Source: Microbulbifer sp. Q7
GTDB taxonomy: Bacteria > Pseudomonadota > Gammaproteobacteria > Pseudomonadales > Cellvibrionaceae
Assembly (NCBI RefSeq): GCF_001639145.1
Contig: NZ_LROY01000002.1
Location: forward strand, 962,501-1,026,500
Length of the DNA stretch: 64,000 nt
Direction: 5' to 3'
Shown: positions 55,328 to 64,000 of the stretch, in pieces
Position numbering within the stretch: position 1 is the stretch's first letter
Layout: every line of letters begins with the position of its first letter
Notes under the pieces: generated by a model
Database searches by the model: none
Seen by the model: only the letters and a program-made list of their open reading frames with translations
Told to the model about the DNA's origin: nothing
Position numbers and translations under genes: made by a program

Positions 55328-55593
55328 TGGGGGCGGGATTGCCCCGGGCAAACGCAGTCAATGCCGCTGCGCCAAACGATTCGATATGTTTAGACTGAAT
55401 TTTGCTCTTTTATTCTATTTTTCCGATATTTTTCGGGAAAAATCTCGCGTTTAAAGTGTGAATATCGAAATCTGTCGTGGGTAACGCCTGTGCCGGCGTC
55501 TTCCCGGCATCCACCGCGGCGGTAAATCCGCACATGAATGGCGTCATTTTCTCCCTATACTCAAGGGTATTGAGAAGAAACAGGGGCGATAAC

Positions 55594-55863
55594 ATGCTGC
55601 TTCGCGATGCCGAGAGTAAACACCTGATTGATGTCGCCGACATCGTTACCCTTGCCAACCCTTACGAGCTGACGGTGGTCGGTCGATTTCTCTGGGGTGA
55701 GGAAGTGCAGGATCCGGAGGTGTTCGACAAGGCGCAATTGGAATTCCTCTCCGGTGAGGCGCTACCGCGCTGCTGGCACGACAGTCGTTACCGTGACCGG
55801 GAAGTTCGCCGTATCAAGTGCGGAACCCGCATCGAAGACAGCGACTACTATCAGGGCGCCTGA
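55594..55863 (+). CDS. Small protein of unknown function
   Basis: An 89-residue soluble protein (MLLRDAESKHLIDVADIVTLANPYELTV...). It has no signal peptide or membrane segment and no motif I recognise; it is moderately acidic with three cysteine/tryptophan-bearing spots (RCWHD, KCGTR). The ATG at 55594 has GGGGCG seven bases upstream; a longer frame to 55477 looks non-coding at its start. It stands alone downstream of the T2SS operon. Confidence 0.6.
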   Translation: MLLRDAESKHLIDVADIVTLANPYELTVVGRFLWGEEVQDPEVFDKAQLEFLSGEALPRCWHDSRYRDREVRRIKCGTRIEDSDYYQGA

Positions 55864-56296
55864 GAGTGGGAGGCTGACGTGGCTTCTACTTGCCAAGTGC
55901 GGTAGGGCCGCCTGATTGCGAGGCGTCTCGCGAGCCTGGGTGCAGATGCGATCGCTTTAAGGCCCATCATGGCTCTCGATATTAAGGGCTTGGGGTGCTG
56001 AAGCGAGCAGGGTATTTGGTCCGCTGCCCTCCGCGGTCCAAAGCGCCCGGGCGATCAGCAAGGCCGAGCTCTGGCCTTGTGTCGTATTCCCCGCTGAACG
56101 AGCAATCTGGCTAGCGGCGCCGCCGCACATTCCCCGCGGCAGGCCCGGTCGCAGAGTGTGCGGCCCCTAATTCGTGGTTTCGTACCAATACCTCCTAACC
56201 TCCTATACAATACGCGCCAATTTTTCACCGGAAGTGCCGGGGCAGGGCTCACTTGCTTTGGGGCGCCGGTAAATGCAGCAGTGGAAGACTTGTGTC
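55864..56296. other. Intergenic region upstream of the DUF2788 gene
   Basis: No gene is supported in these 433 bases. Several GC-rich inverted repeats are present (for example around 56018-56043 with TTGGTCCGC/GCGGTCCAA), and TATACAAT near 56211 could be a -10 box for the downstream gene. Confidence 0.4.
56018..56043. repeat. Inverted repeat in the intergenic region
   Basis: TTGGTCCGC and GCGGTCCAA pair imperfectly around a short loop. It has no T-run, so it is not a typical terminator. Confidence 0.35.
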
Positions 56297-56503
56297 ATGA
56301 GTTTTGAGACGTTTGAAGAGTATTCCCTGGTACTTGGCATCGGTGGCCTGATCCTGTTCATGGTGTTTATCGTGTGGGATCTGGCGAAAGAGTCCAAGGC
56401 CGGCCGCTTTGGTACCTTCATTCTGTTTATCGCCCTTGGTCTAGGTTTGCTGGGCTTTGTTTTTAAAACCGTTCTGGTCGAAATCATGGGATTGGGCCAG
56501 TAA
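56297..56503 (+). CDS. DUF2788 small membrane protein
   Basis: A 68-residue protein with two transmembrane segments (about 10-30 and 40-62) separated by the family's WDLAKESKAGRFGTF loop. DUF2788 proteins are common in pseudomonads and relatives and have no known function. I chose the ATG at 56297 (MSFETFEEYS), matching the family N-terminus; an ATG at 56273 is possible. Confidence 0.82.
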   Translation: MSFETFEEYSLVLGIGGLILFMVFIVWDLAKESKAGRFGTFILFIALGLGLLGFVFKTVLVEIMGLGQ

Positions 56504-56544
56504 GCCCGCAGCACCTCCTCAAGCCCATCGGTCACAGGGAGCGT

Positions 56545-58764
56545 TTGCCGGAATTTCTTATGCCGTTATTTGATCACCCCGAACTCAAGGTCCAGAAGGA
56601 TCGGCGGGTCTGTCGCAACACGGATACGCGCATTGCCAAGTATTCGCGTCGTGGGATGTTATTCAGCCTGGTGGCCTTCGCGGTAGCGATCGCGATCAGC
56701 GATCTCCGTACCACACACCCCAAGTTGGTTCTGGTGCTGGCTATCGTGCTGGTACTCCTGACCATGGTGCGGGGTTACTACGTTTTTCGCTTTGAAAACC
56801 TGTATGCGACCGGCCCCAAGCGCTGGCGCCATCGCTATTTCCTGGCGTCCACCCTGGGCGCGGTGTGGTGGGGCCTGATTTTGCTCTGTCACGTTTTCCT
56901 GCTCGGTTTTGCGCCGGCAACGCAGTTTTTGTGGATCTATACGGTTGTTTTCTGCGCAAGTGTGGCTTCGGTGTTTTCCCCCTATCACCGTTTTCTCACC
57001 TGGTTCCTTGCCGGATCACTGGTCCCAGCCGCAATACAGGGATTCCTGACCGCTGACATACTCGGTGCCATTTACGGTGCACTGACATTGGCATTTGTCT
57101 GGTTGATGGCCCACCAGGCGCGGCGCGAGTCGGAAAACTACTGGGACCGGGTGGCGGCGATGCAGGCGTTGCAGCAGAAGGCCAGCAATCTGGCGGCTGC
57201 CCGCAAGCACTCGGAGGCCGCGGTTGAGGTGACGAATGAGTTTCTGGCCAACGTCGGCCAGGAGTTCCGCAGTCAGCTATCCGATACCCTGGGCGCGCTG
57301 GCGCTGCTGGAGGGTGACCGGCTCTCGGATCGCCAGCGGGAATGGGTGCGTCTTGCGAAGAATGCCAGCAACCAGCAGTTGAAGCTTGTCGATAACGTGG
57401 GAATGTTCACCCGGGTTGCCCGCAAGGACATTCAATTGCGCCACGCGCCATTCAATCTGGTGCGCACCATGGAAAAAGCGTTCAAGTTTGCCGCGCGTTC
57501 CGCCCAGCGACAGCGCCTGGAATTCAATTTCCAGATCAGTGACGACCTGCCGGTAATGGTCACCGGGGACAATCGCAAAACCGCGCAGCTGATTCGTAAC
57601 CTGGTAGATTCCGCTACAGTCATCGCGCAAAGTGGCGAGCTCTGGGGCGAAGCCAGTTTTGAGCCACTCAGCGCGGAAGAAGGGCAGCTCACACTCAAGC
57701 TCGTGGACAGCGGTGATGGTGAGATTCTGCCGGATGAATCCGAACTGTTTGGTGCCTTCTCGCGCATGGACACCACGCAGGTCACAACCGGTCTTGGGCT
57801 GAACATCGCCAAGGGGCTCGCAGAGGCGATGGGCGGGTATCTGCAACTGCACTCTTCTGCGGACGGCAACCGCTATCAGGCGGTGATTAAATTTGCGATT
57901 GAGCCCAATCAGCGCATTTACCTGCAACCCGATCGCCGGTTGCAGGACACTGAGGTTCTGGTTCTTCACCAAAAGGGACTGTTTGTTAGCGGTATCGTGC
58001 AGATGCTTCAGTCCTTCGGTATGGAAGTGGTCAGCAAGCACTGGGATGACGGCAGTACCGAGCCCATGGATCACCTCCTGCAAGCGATGGACCGTGGGCA
58101 GCTTGTTGTGCTGGCCCCCGCGATGGGCGACGGCCGTATGCTGAGTGGCGTTACCCAGGTGATCAGCTCGACGGGAAGTGCACCCAAGAAATTCCCGCTG
58201 CTGTGCCTGGGTGGTTATGGCCACAAACTGGAGTTTGGCCCACTGGCGGCGGTTGAGCCTGAAGCGCAGTATCTGGCGCGCCCGGTAACTCGCAAGGAGG
58301 TCCATGACGCGGTGGTAATCCGCTTGTTCGGCGGCATCAAGAAGGCCAGTCGCCGGGTTGTGGGCTCTAACGCAGAAGTGAACCGCAAGCGCAGGCTCCT
58401 GCTGATTGAGGAATCCCGGCAGCACCTCGGCGTGACGGAAGAAATGCTGCAGACACTTGGTTATCAGGTGGAAGTTGTCGCGGCAGTAGAAGATGCGCTG
58501 GTCCGCCTGCCGGATAACAGCTACGACCTGTTGCTGGTGGATTGCCAGCAGAATACCGTACACAGCGCAGAAATTATTGAGCAGCTGCGGCACTGGGAGA
58601 GTGAGTATTCTCCGGACGATCGCTTGCCGATTGTAGCCTTGACCAGTACCACGGAAGAACAGTTTGAAGGGCGCTGCCTGGCTGCGGGTATGGACGACTA
58701 CCTCACCAAGCCCTTGAGTAAAGACAGTCTCGCGGAAACCCTCGAGCGATGGTTGGGAGAGTAG
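56545..58764 (+). CDS. Hybrid histidine-kinase-like protein lacking the phospho-acceptor histidine
   Basis: A 739-residue protein. About five membrane segments lie at 37-190, then a coiled linker, a HisKA-like segment, an HATPase domain (about 330-455), a degenerate receiver-like region (about 465-600) and a C-terminal receiver (about 615-739). In the HisKA segment the normal SHE is GQE (FLANVGQEFRSQL), so glutamine 239 replaces the histidine. The ATPase N-, G1- (DSGDGE) and G2- (GLGLNIAKGL) boxes remain, and the last receiver keeps D666 and K722. It may be a signalling scaffold or a modulator of another kinase such as GacS/BarA. TTG 56545 or ATG 56560 starts it. Confidence 0.75.
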   Translation: MPEFLMPLFDHPELKVQKDRRVCRNTDTRIAKYSRRGMLFSLVAFAVAIAISDLRTTHPKLVLVLAIVLVLLTMVRGYYVFRFENLYATGPKRWRHRYFLASTLGAVWWGLILLCHVFLLGFAPATQFLWIYTVVFCASVASVFSPYHRFLTWFLAGSLVPAAIQGFLTADILGAIYGALTLAFVWLMAHQARRESENYWDRVAAMQALQQKASNLAAARKHSEAAVEVTNEFLANVGQEFRSQLSDTLGALALLEGDRLSDRQREWVRLAKNASNQQLKLVDNVGMFTRVARKDIQLRHAPFNLVRTMEKAFKFAARSAQRQRLEFNFQISDDLPVMVTGDNRKTAQLIRNLVDSATVIAQSGELWGEASFEPLSAEEGQLTLKLVDSGDGEILPDESELFGAFSRMDTTQVTTGLGLNIAKGLAEAMGGYLQLHSSADGNRYQAVIKFAIEPNQRIYLQPDRRLQDTEVLVLHQKGLFVSGIVQMLQSFGMEVVSKHWDDGSTEPMDHLLQAMDRGQLVVLAPAMGDGRMLSGVTQVISSTGSAPKKFPLLCLGGYGHKLEFGPLAAVEPEAQYLARPVTRKEVHDAVVIRLFGGIKKASRRVVGSNAEVNRKRRLLLIEESRQHLGVTEEMLQTLGYQVEVVAAVEDALVRLPDNSYDLLLVDCQQNTVHSAEIIEQLRHWESEYSPDDRLPIVALTSTTEEQFEGRCLAAGMDDYLTKPLSKDSLAETLERWLGE

Positions 58765-58823
58765 ACTGGGGGCGCGACGGTTGAGCAGGGCGCGCTGTTG
58801 ACGCGCGCTAGAGGGACAAAATC

Positions 58824-58855
58824 AAAAGGCCTGTCGATCGACAGGCCTTTTTTTA
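58824..58855. terminator. Bidirectional terminator between the kinase-like and arsH genes
   Basis: AAAAGGCCTGTCG and CGACAGGCCTTTT form a long perfect stem, with A-run and T-run. It overlaps the arsH stop codon. Confidence 0.9.
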
Positions 58856-59572
58856 TTTCTCTTGCGCACGCTGGTCGATGCGTTTGCGGAATTCGTCACT
58901 GGTTTCCTTTCGCTCGGAATACCGATCAGTGAAGTAGTCTCGCTTGTCTTTCAAAAGCAGGGTGAACTTCATCAGTTCCTCCATGACGTCCACGATACGA
59001 TCATAGAAGGAGGACGGCTTCATTCGGTCATCATCATCAAATTCCAGCCACGCCTTGGGCACGGATGACTGGTTGGGGATGGTAACCATCCGCATCCAGC
59101 GACCGAGGATGCGCATCTGGTTAACCGCATTGAACGACTGGGAGCCACCGCACACCTGCATGACCGCGAGTGTCTTTCCCTGGGTGGGCCTAACACCTTC
59201 CAGCGCCAGTGGGATCCAGTCAATCTGCGTTTTCATGATCCCGGTCATGGCACCGTGCCGCTCCGGGGATGACCACACCATACCATCGCTCCAGCTGGCG
59301 AGCTCACGCAACTCTTTTACCTTCGGGTGTTCCGCATCGGCATCATCCGGCAGTGGCAATCCAGACGGATTGAAAATCTTGGTTTCCGCGCCGAGTGCTT
59401 CGAGAATTCTCTGTGCCTCTTCCGCCGCCAGGCGGCTGAACGAGCGCTTTCGCAAGGATCCATACAGCAGCAGAATTTTCGGCCGCGTATCGCGAATGGG
59501 TGCCTGCAACTGCTCGTGATCAGTAAGGTGGAAACAGGTGTTATCAAGATTTGGCATCTGGTCAGTGTTCAT
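58853..59572 (-). CDS. arsH: ArsH-type NADPH-dependent FMN reductase
   Basis: ArsH is a flavoprotein linked to arsenic resistance, oxidising trivalent organoarsenicals. The 239-residue product has the flavodoxin-like [20 protein letters not shown] motif and the ArsH pattern [21 protein letters not shown]. The ATG at 59572 overlaps the end of acr3 by 11 bases; a longer frame to 59749 is just antisense to acr3. Last gene of the ars operon. Confidence 0.92.
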   Translation of the reverse strand: MNTDQMPNLDNTCFHLTDHEQLQAPIRDTRPKILLLYGSLRKRSFSRLAAEEAQRILEALGAETKIFNPSGLPLPDDADAEHPKVKELRELASWSDGMVWSSPERHGAMTGIMKTQIDWIPLALEGVRPTQGKTLAVMQVCGGSQSFNAVNQMRILGRWMRMVTIPNQSSVPKAWLEFDDDDRMKPSSFYDRIVDVMEELMKFTLLLKDKRDYFTDRYSERKETSDEFRKRIDQRAQEK

Positions 59573-60608
59573 AGGATTCTTCACTCTGTTTAAACCAGTG
59601 GCGCGTCCGATTGGCAAAAGCGACCAGCGACAACATGACCGGGACCTCAACAAGCACCCCAACCACTGTCGCGAGCGCCGCGCCCGAGTGCAGGCCAAAC
59701 AGGGAAATGGCGACGGCGACGGCGAGCTCAAAGAAATTGGATGTGCCAATCATGCAGGCGGGTGCCGCAATGTTATGCGGGAGCCGCATACTGCGCGCTG
59801 CTGCATAGCTGATGGCAAAAATGCCATACGTCTGTATCAATAATGGAATGGCGATTAGTACGATGGCGAGTGGGTTTTCAATGATGGTCTGCGCCTGGAA
59901 CCCAAACAGGAGTACGACCGTCGCTAACAGCCCTCCGATGGAGAGCGGTTTTACTTTCGCCAAAAATGCATTCAACCGGCTGTGATCATTGGCGGAATCC
60001 AGTGCGCGGCGGGTGAGTACACCCGCAATCAGCGGAAGCAAAACGTACAGCACCGTAGAAAGCACTAAGGTATCCCACGGTACGGTGATATCGCTGACGC
60101 CCAGCAGCAGCGCTGCGATGGGTGCAAACGCAAAGATCATGATCACATCGTTGACCGAGACCTGCACCAAGGTGTAGTTCGCATCACCCCGGGTAAGCTG
60201 GCTCCACACGAATACCATGGCCGTGCAGGGGGCTACCCCCAGGAGAATCATGCCGGCGATGTACTCTTGCGCCGTTTGCGGATCCACAAGATCGGCAAAA
60301 ATGACGCGAAAGAACAGCCAGCCCAACGCGGCCATGGTGAACGGTTTGATCAGCCAGTTCACCACGAGGGTGAGCGCGAGGCCCTTCGGCTTGTCGCCCA
60401 CATGGCGGATCGAGGAAAAATCCACCTGCACCATCATGGGGTAGATCATCAGCCAGATAAAAATAGCCACGGGTAGATTGACATGGGCGACTTCCAGGCC
60501 TGCGATGGACTGGAATACGTCGGGCGCAAGATTGCCGAGCAGAAGCCCTGCGAGAATACAAAGGCCAACCCAGAGGGAAAGATAGCGTTCAAAAATACCC
60601 ACGATCAC
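59562..60608 (-). CDS. Arsenite efflux permease Acr3
   Basis: A 348-residue, ten-helix membrane protein that exports arsenite. The conserved cysteine is in [12 protein letters not shown], with the [17 protein letters not shown] helix typical of Acr3. It overlaps arsC by four bases, so it is co-translated. Confidence 0.94.
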   Translation of the reverse strand: MIVGIFERYLSLWVGLCILAGLLLGNLAPDVFQSIAGLEVAHVNLPVAIFIWLMIYPMMVQVDFSSIRHVGDKPKGLALTLVVNWLIKPFTMAALGWLFFRVIFADLVDPQTAQEYIAGMILLGVAPCTAMVFVWSQLTRGDANYTLVQVSVNDVIMIFAFAPIAALLLGVSDITVPWDTLVLSTVLYVLLPLIAGVLTRRALDSANDHSRLNAFLAKVKPLSIGGLLATVVLLFGFQAQTIIENPLAIVLIAIPLLIQTYGIFAISYAAARSMRLPHNIAAPACMIGTSNFFELAVAVAISLFGLHSGAALATVVGVLVEVPVMLSLVAFANRTRHWFKQSEESYEH

Positions 60609-61081
60609 TCTTCCTCTGTTGACAGTCCGGTCAGTGCTTCACGCAACTTATTACCTCGTTGCTCATCGACGCGTGCGCCCAGCATCCGTTCTACACGGTG
60701 CTTAATTTTTCCAATGGTTTGGCGAAACGCCTCGGCCTTGTGCGCATCACTGCCTTCGAGCTTGGAAGGATCGGACAATCCCCAATGCACTTTAACGGTA
60801 TCGTTGAGCCAGATCGGGCAGGCCTCGCCTGCGGCGCTGTCGCACACGGTGATGACCGCATCCGGTGTCCAGCCATCGAGGTCGTCCCACGACTTGCTGG
60901 CAAGACCGTCGGTAGGAATGCCTTGCTCTGCGAGAAACTGCAGGGACAGGGGGTGTACCTCACCGGAGGGCTGGCTGCCCGCACTGCGCGCTTCCAGTCG
61001 CCCCTGTCCATAGTGATTGGTGATGGCCTCACTCAGAATACTGCGGCAACGGTTGTGGGTGCAGATAAACAGAAGCTTCAT
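60605..61081 (-). CDS. arsC: Arsenate reductase, thioredoxin-coupled type
   Basis: A 158-residue protein of the low-molecular-weight phosphatase fold that reduces arsenate to arsenite. The active-site loop is CTHNRCRS (C7 to R13) and the redox relay cysteines are C80 and C88 ([10 protein letters not shown]), the pattern of thioredoxin-linked ArsC. The start at 61081 gives the canonical [10 protein letters not shown]; an ATG at 61102 that overlaps the arsR stop would add seven residues. Confidence 0.92.
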   Translation of the reverse strand: MKLLFICTHNRCRSILSEAITNHYGQGRLEARSAGSQPSGEVHPLSLQFLAEQGIPTDGLASKSWDDLDGWTPDAVITVCDSAAGEACPIWLNDTVKVHWGLSDPSKLEGSDAHKAEAFRQTIGKIKHRVERMLGARVDEQRGNKLREALTGLSTEEE

Positions 61082-61098
61082 GGATTTCCCGTGTTCAT

Positions 61099-61467
61099 TC
61101 ATTGTTCATTGTTCTCTCTCGATGGGCAGCACCGCGCTTCCCGCGCAGGGCGTTGCTGTAGCTGTGCCAGGGCCTGGACGTTATCGGAAATAAAGGTAAC
61201 GTTTTCGGCAAGGGTGGTTTCCAGCACCTGCCGGGCCCATTCTGGTAGTGATGGGTTGAGGCTGTAGAACACCCACTGGCCCTGCCGCCGGTCGTTCAAC
61301 AGTGCGCATTGCCGCAACTGCGCCAGGTGCCGCGAGATCTTTGGCTGACTTAGCGACAGGGCTTCCATCAACTCGCAAACGCACAGCTCCCCTTCATGGG
61401 CGATCAGCAACAGGCTGCGTAGACGGGTGTCATCTGCGAGACATTTGTAAAAGGCGACAGGATTCAA
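61099..61467 (-). CDS. arsR: ArsR-family arsenic-responsive repressor
   Basis: A 122-residue winged-helix repressor. The metalloid-sensing cysteines are in ELCVCELMEAL (CxC), followed by the recognition helix SQPKISRHLAQL. A TTG start at 61467 gives the normal size and has GGAG seven bases before it; an in-frame ATG 282 bases upstream would add 94 residues of non-coding-like sequence. First gene of arsR-arsC-acr3-arsH. An inverted repeat 30 bases upstream is its likely operator. Confidence 0.88.
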   Translation of the reverse strand: MNPVAFYKCLADDTRLRSLLLIAHEGELCVCELMEALSLSQPKISRHLAQLRQCALLNDRRQGQWVFYSLNPSLPEWARQVLETTLAENVTFISDNVQALAQLQQRPAREARCCPSRENNEQ

Positions 61468-61496
61468 AGCGTGGCTCCGGTTGGTCCAGCGGCATG

Positions 61497-61516
61497 ATAT
61501 TCGAAAAATCGAATAT
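61497..61516. promoter_or_regulatory. Putative ArsR operator
   Basis: ATATTCG and CGAATAT form a perfect inverted repeat with a six-base AT spacer, 30 bases before arsR. This fits the ATTCG-type sites bound by ArsR proteins. Confidence 0.65.
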
Positions 61517-61619
61517 ATGGAATATCGTATGTTTTTTGTGTCTGGCCCGGGACGCTGGGGCTTATTGGAGGGGGACGCAGGTTTGGCGGGAGGCGAGGCT
61601 GGTGTTGAGAGAAGGCGCC

Positions 61620-61642
61620 GAGGCGGATCGACGATCCGCCTC
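61620..61642. other. GC-rich hairpin downstream of xthA
   Basis: GAGGCGGATC and GATCCGCCTC pair perfectly around GAC. No T-run follows on the minus strand, so it is a weak or processing-type 3' hairpin for xthA. Confidence 0.5.
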
Positions 61643-61666
61643 AACAGGGTATGGACCCGAAAGGGG

Positions 61667-62482
61667 TCAGATGTCGAACTCTGCCCATACCGGTGCGTGG
61701 TCCGAAGGGCGTTCCATACCGCGGATATCGTAATCGATCCCAGTGGCAACGCACTTATCGGCCAGTACTTTCGAGGCCATAATCAGGTCAATACGTAGGC
61801 CGCGGCGCGGCTCCCGGTCAAACCCGCGGCTGCGGTAGTCGAACCAGCTAAACAGGTCGTCAGTCTCCGGGTTCTGGGCACGGAAGGTATCCACCAGCCC
61901 CCAGTCGTGGATTTTTTGCAGCCACTCACGCTCTTCCGGCAGGAAGCTGCACTTGCCATCGCGCAGCCAGCGTTTGCGATTGGCCTCGCCGATACCAATG
62001 TCGAGATCCGTAGGCGAGATATTCATGTCGCCGATTAACAGCACGGGTGCCTGATTGTCGCACTCGGTATTCAGGTAGCTTTCGAGATCCGCGTAGTATT
62101 TTTGTTTGGCCGGAAATTTAATCGGGTGCTCCCGGCTTTCCCCCTGGGGAAAGTAGCCGTTCAGCACGGTGAGCGGCTGGTCTGCACCGATATCAAACTG
62201 CCCGACCACCATGCGACGCTGTGCATCTTCCGGGTCAGTTGGGAAACCGTATTGCTTCTTGATAAACGGATAACGGGAGAGCAGGGCAACCCCGTAGTGG
62301 GTCTTCTGGCCGAAGTAAATGACTTCGTAGCCCAGGTCGCGAATGACGTCGACAGGAAAGTCTTCGTCGGTGACCTTGGTTTCCTGTAGCCCGATAATAT
62401 CGGGAGATTGGCTTTCGACCAGCGCTTCCATCTGGTGCAAGCGTGCGCGAATGCTGTTGACGTTAAAGGATACTACTTTCAT
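61667..62482 (-). CDS. xthA: Exodeoxyribonuclease III
   Basis: XthA is the main AP endonuclease and 3' repair exonuclease. The 271-residue protein (E. coli 268) has all metal and catalytic motifs: N-terminal [16 protein letters not shown] (Glu), [18 protein letters not shown] and the C-terminal [17 protein letters not shown] lies upstream of the ATG. Confidence 0.95.
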   Translation of the reverse strand: MKVVSFNVNSIRARLHQMEALVESQSPDIIGLQETKVTDEDFPVDVIRDLGYEVIYFGQKTHYGVALLSRYPFIKKQYGFPTDPEDAQRRMVVGQFDIGADQPLTVLNGYFPQGESREHPIKFPAKQKYYADLESYLNTECDNQAPVLLIGDMNISPTDLDIGIGEANRKRWLRDGKCSFLPEEREWLQKIHDWGLVDTFRAQNPETDDLFSWFDYRSRGFDREPRRGLRIDLIMASKVLADKCVATGIDYDIRGMERPSDHAPVWAEFDI

Positions 62483-62502
62483 TTTCCCTCCCCGGAAATC
62501 AT

Positions 62503-62543
62503 AAAAACCGAAGCCCGCTATTCCAGGAAATAACGGGCTCGGT
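62503..62543 (-). terminator. Terminator of prc
   Basis: On the minus strand CCGAGCCCG pairs with CGGGCTTCGG across an inner stem TTATT/AATA, followed by five T. It lies between prc and xthA, just 21 bases before the xthA ATG. Confidence 0.8.
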
Positions 62544-62600
62544 TTGCAATCATTATTGGCCAGTAAAGTGACCGGCCTGTAGTTTGCTCAGCGCAGGCGG

Positions 62601-64000
62601 TTAGTCGAAGTTCGCAACCTGCGGTGAGCTAGCGCGCTTTTTTAGGCCGATAAAGTCCGCCATGATGTAGCCCGCTTCATTCAACACCGGGTCGTCCTCT
62701 AGGGTGATTTCCACGGGGCCGCCGACAGGCTCTACATCTTCGGACTCGCTCTTTTCCAGCGCCTCAAAGCTCTCATAGGGTTCGAGCCCCTTGGCTTCAC
62801 GGCGACGATTTTCCAGCGCGAGCATTTCCTGATTCATCTGTTCCCGCTCCTGAATACGGGCTTGTTCATTCAGGGAAACGGACTTGCGATTGGCGCGCTC
62901 GGTCTGATGATCGAACTGTGCCCGCAGGTAGATGAAATCTGGATCGGATTCGGTGCGCTTGTCGTGTTTGCGCACCAGGTCCGGCACCATTTCTTTCAGG
63001 TTGAAATATTTCGCGTGGCGAACGGCGTGAATACGATCCCAGGGCAGAGCGGTGTCGTACGCACTCTCGCCGACGCTCTCGCTATCGATCAGCTGGGGCA
63101 TGCTGATGTCCGGCGATACGCCCGCGTGCTGGGTGCTGTCGCCAGATACGCGATAGAACTTGGACTGGGTGATTTTCAGCTGGCCGTCTTTCAGTGGTGC
63201 CATGGTCTGCACCGTACCTTTACCGAAAGACTGATTGCCCACCACCAGACCGCGGTTGTAGTCCTGAATGGCACCGGCAAAAATCTCCGAAGCCGACGCC
63301 GAGAGGCGGTTGATCAGCACGACCAGGGGGCCGCGGTACATGGCGCGCGAGCGCGAGCGGTTGTGGCGGGAAATCTGCTCGTTGGCGTGCCGGATCTGCA
63401 CCACCGGGCCCTGGTCAATAAACAGGTCGGTGAGCATGGTGGCTTCCTGCAGGGAGCCGCCGCCGTTGTTGCGCAGGTCGAGAATAATGCCGTCCACGCC
63501 TTCTTTCTGCAGTTCGTCCAGTAACCGGGCCACGTCGCGGGTGGTGCTTTTGTAATTCGGGTCTCTGCGTCGGTAGGCTTCAAAGTCGATGTAGAAGGTC
63601 GGCAGATTGATCACCCCCACCTTGAAGTTTTCCTCGCCGTCGGAGAACTCAAAGATGGCTTTCTTTGCCGCCTGGTCTTCGAGTTTTACCTTGCTGCGCT
63701 TGATCAGGATGGTGCGATGGGTACCATCGCCACCGGTGGGGATGGTTTCAAGACGTACAAACGTGCCCGCCGAGCCGCGAATCAGGTCGACCACGTCGTC
63801 GAGGCGCCAGCCCACAACATCCACCATCTCACCCTCTTCATCCTGGCCAACGGCCACGATTTTGTCGTTCGGCTTGATTTTGCCGGTACGATCCGCCGGT
63901 CCGCCAGCCACCAGGCGCGCAACCTTGGTGTATTCATCTTCCATCTGCAATACAGCGCCAATGCCCTCAAGGGACAGCGACATGCTCATGTTGAAGTTTT
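62601..64000 (-). CDS. prc: Tail-specific protease Prc (C-terminal processing peptidase), 5' end outside window
   Basis: Prc is a periplasmic S41 serine protease that degrades or trims proteins at their C-termini. The window holds about 466 C-terminal residues: PDZ domain (GIGAVLQMEDEY...), the S41 domain with catalytic serine in RLSASASEIFAG and lysine in SFGKGTVQ, and the C-terminal helical DUF3340 region. The frame stays open to the window edge (NFNMSMSLSLEGIG), so the gene begins beyond 64000. Confidence 0.94.
   Translation of the reverse strand, partial: NFNMSMSLSLEGIGAVLQMEDEYTKVARLVAGGPADRTGKIKPNDKIVAVGQDEEGEMVDVVGWRLDDVVDLIRGSAGTFVRLETIPTGGDGTHRTILIKRSKVKLEDQAAKKAIFEFSDGEENFKVGVINLPTFYIDFEAYRRRDPNYKSTTRDVARLLDELQKEGVDGIILDLRNNGGGSLQEATMLTDLFIDQGPVVQIRHANEQISRHNRSRSRAMYRGPLVVLINRLSASASEIFAGAIQDYNRGLVVGNQSFGKGTVQTMAPLKDGQLKITQSKFYRVSGDSTQHAGVSPDISMPQLIDSESVGESAYDTALPWDRIHAVRHAKYFNLKEMVPDLVRKHDKRTESDPDFIYLRAQFDHQTERANRKSVSLNEQARIQEREQMNQEMLALENRRREAKGLEPYESFEALEKSESEDVEPVGGPVEITLEDDPVLNEAGYIMADFIGLKKRASSPQVANFD

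Noticed and set aside
57277..58593. A 438-codon open frame antisense to the kinase-like gene
   Set aside because: The plus-strand product has coherent domains; this frame has none.

Overview
The window reads as chromosomal DNA of a marine, biopolymer-degrading gammaproteobacterium. Gene order (exbD-msbA-lpxK-kdsB-murB, uvrY-uvrC-pgsA, an ETF-QO/etfBA pair, a complete gspC-M set), abundant TonB-dependent receptors and secreted proteases, and the moderately GC-rich codon use fit the Cellvibrionales, most like Microbulbifer or a close relative. This placement is by gene content only; no database search was possible. I see no prophage, insertion sequence, CRISPR array or rRNA operon.

Layout. 1-5.3 kb: envelope genes (exbD, msbA, lpxK, kdsB, murB) on the plus strand. 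5.8-9.0 kb: uvrY/gacA, uvrC and pgsA. 9.1-13.7 kb: a secreted subtilase, an exported HNH nuclease-like protein, tRNA-Leu(UAA) and tRNA-Cys(GCA) behind a recognisable promoter, a possible small RNA ending in a strong terminator, and an exported HExxH protease-like protein. 13.8-34.0 kb: a locus for collagen and hydroxyproline use, interrupted by tRNA-Pro(CGG) and tesB. 34.4-40.5 kb: a TetR regulator with a DUF1285 protein, then a beta-helix-like lipoprotein paired with a TonB-dependent receptor. 40.6-44.4 kb: ETF-quinone oxidoreductase divergent from etfBA. 44.6-55.3 kb: type II secretion operon gspCDEFGHIJKLM. 55.6-58.8 kb: a small unknown protein, a DUF2788 protein and a hybrid kinase-like protein whose phospho-acceptor histidine is replaced by glutamine. 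58.9-61.5 kb: arsRC-acr3-arsH. 61.7-64 kb: xthA and the 3' part of prc.

The main biological story is 13.8-34 kb. Two M9 collagenases (one secreted with PPC domains, one a lipoprotein) would cut collagen. A TonB-dependent receptor and a POT-type transporter would bring in the peptides. Two M24 Xaa-Pro peptidases would release proline and hydroxyproline. 4-Hydroxyproline epimerase, a DadA-like D-hydroxyproline dehydrogenase, a DHDPS-family pyrroline-4-hydroxy-2-carboxylate deaminase and 2-oxoglutarate semialdehyde dehydrogenase would take hydroxyproline to 2-oxoglutarate. A pyrroline-2-carboxylate reductase-like protein may recycle related imines. The same 10-bp element TTGTTATTGT (or its complement) occurs in four of the five promoter regions of these genes, with a 9/10 match in the fifth; at one of them it forms a perfect 28-bp palindrome. 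This suggests one regulator, most likely the FCD-type GntR protein encoded in the locus, controls the whole chain. The nearby T2SS is a plausible exporter for the collagenase and subtilase. The enzyme assignments rest on family motifs; the regulon is an inference.
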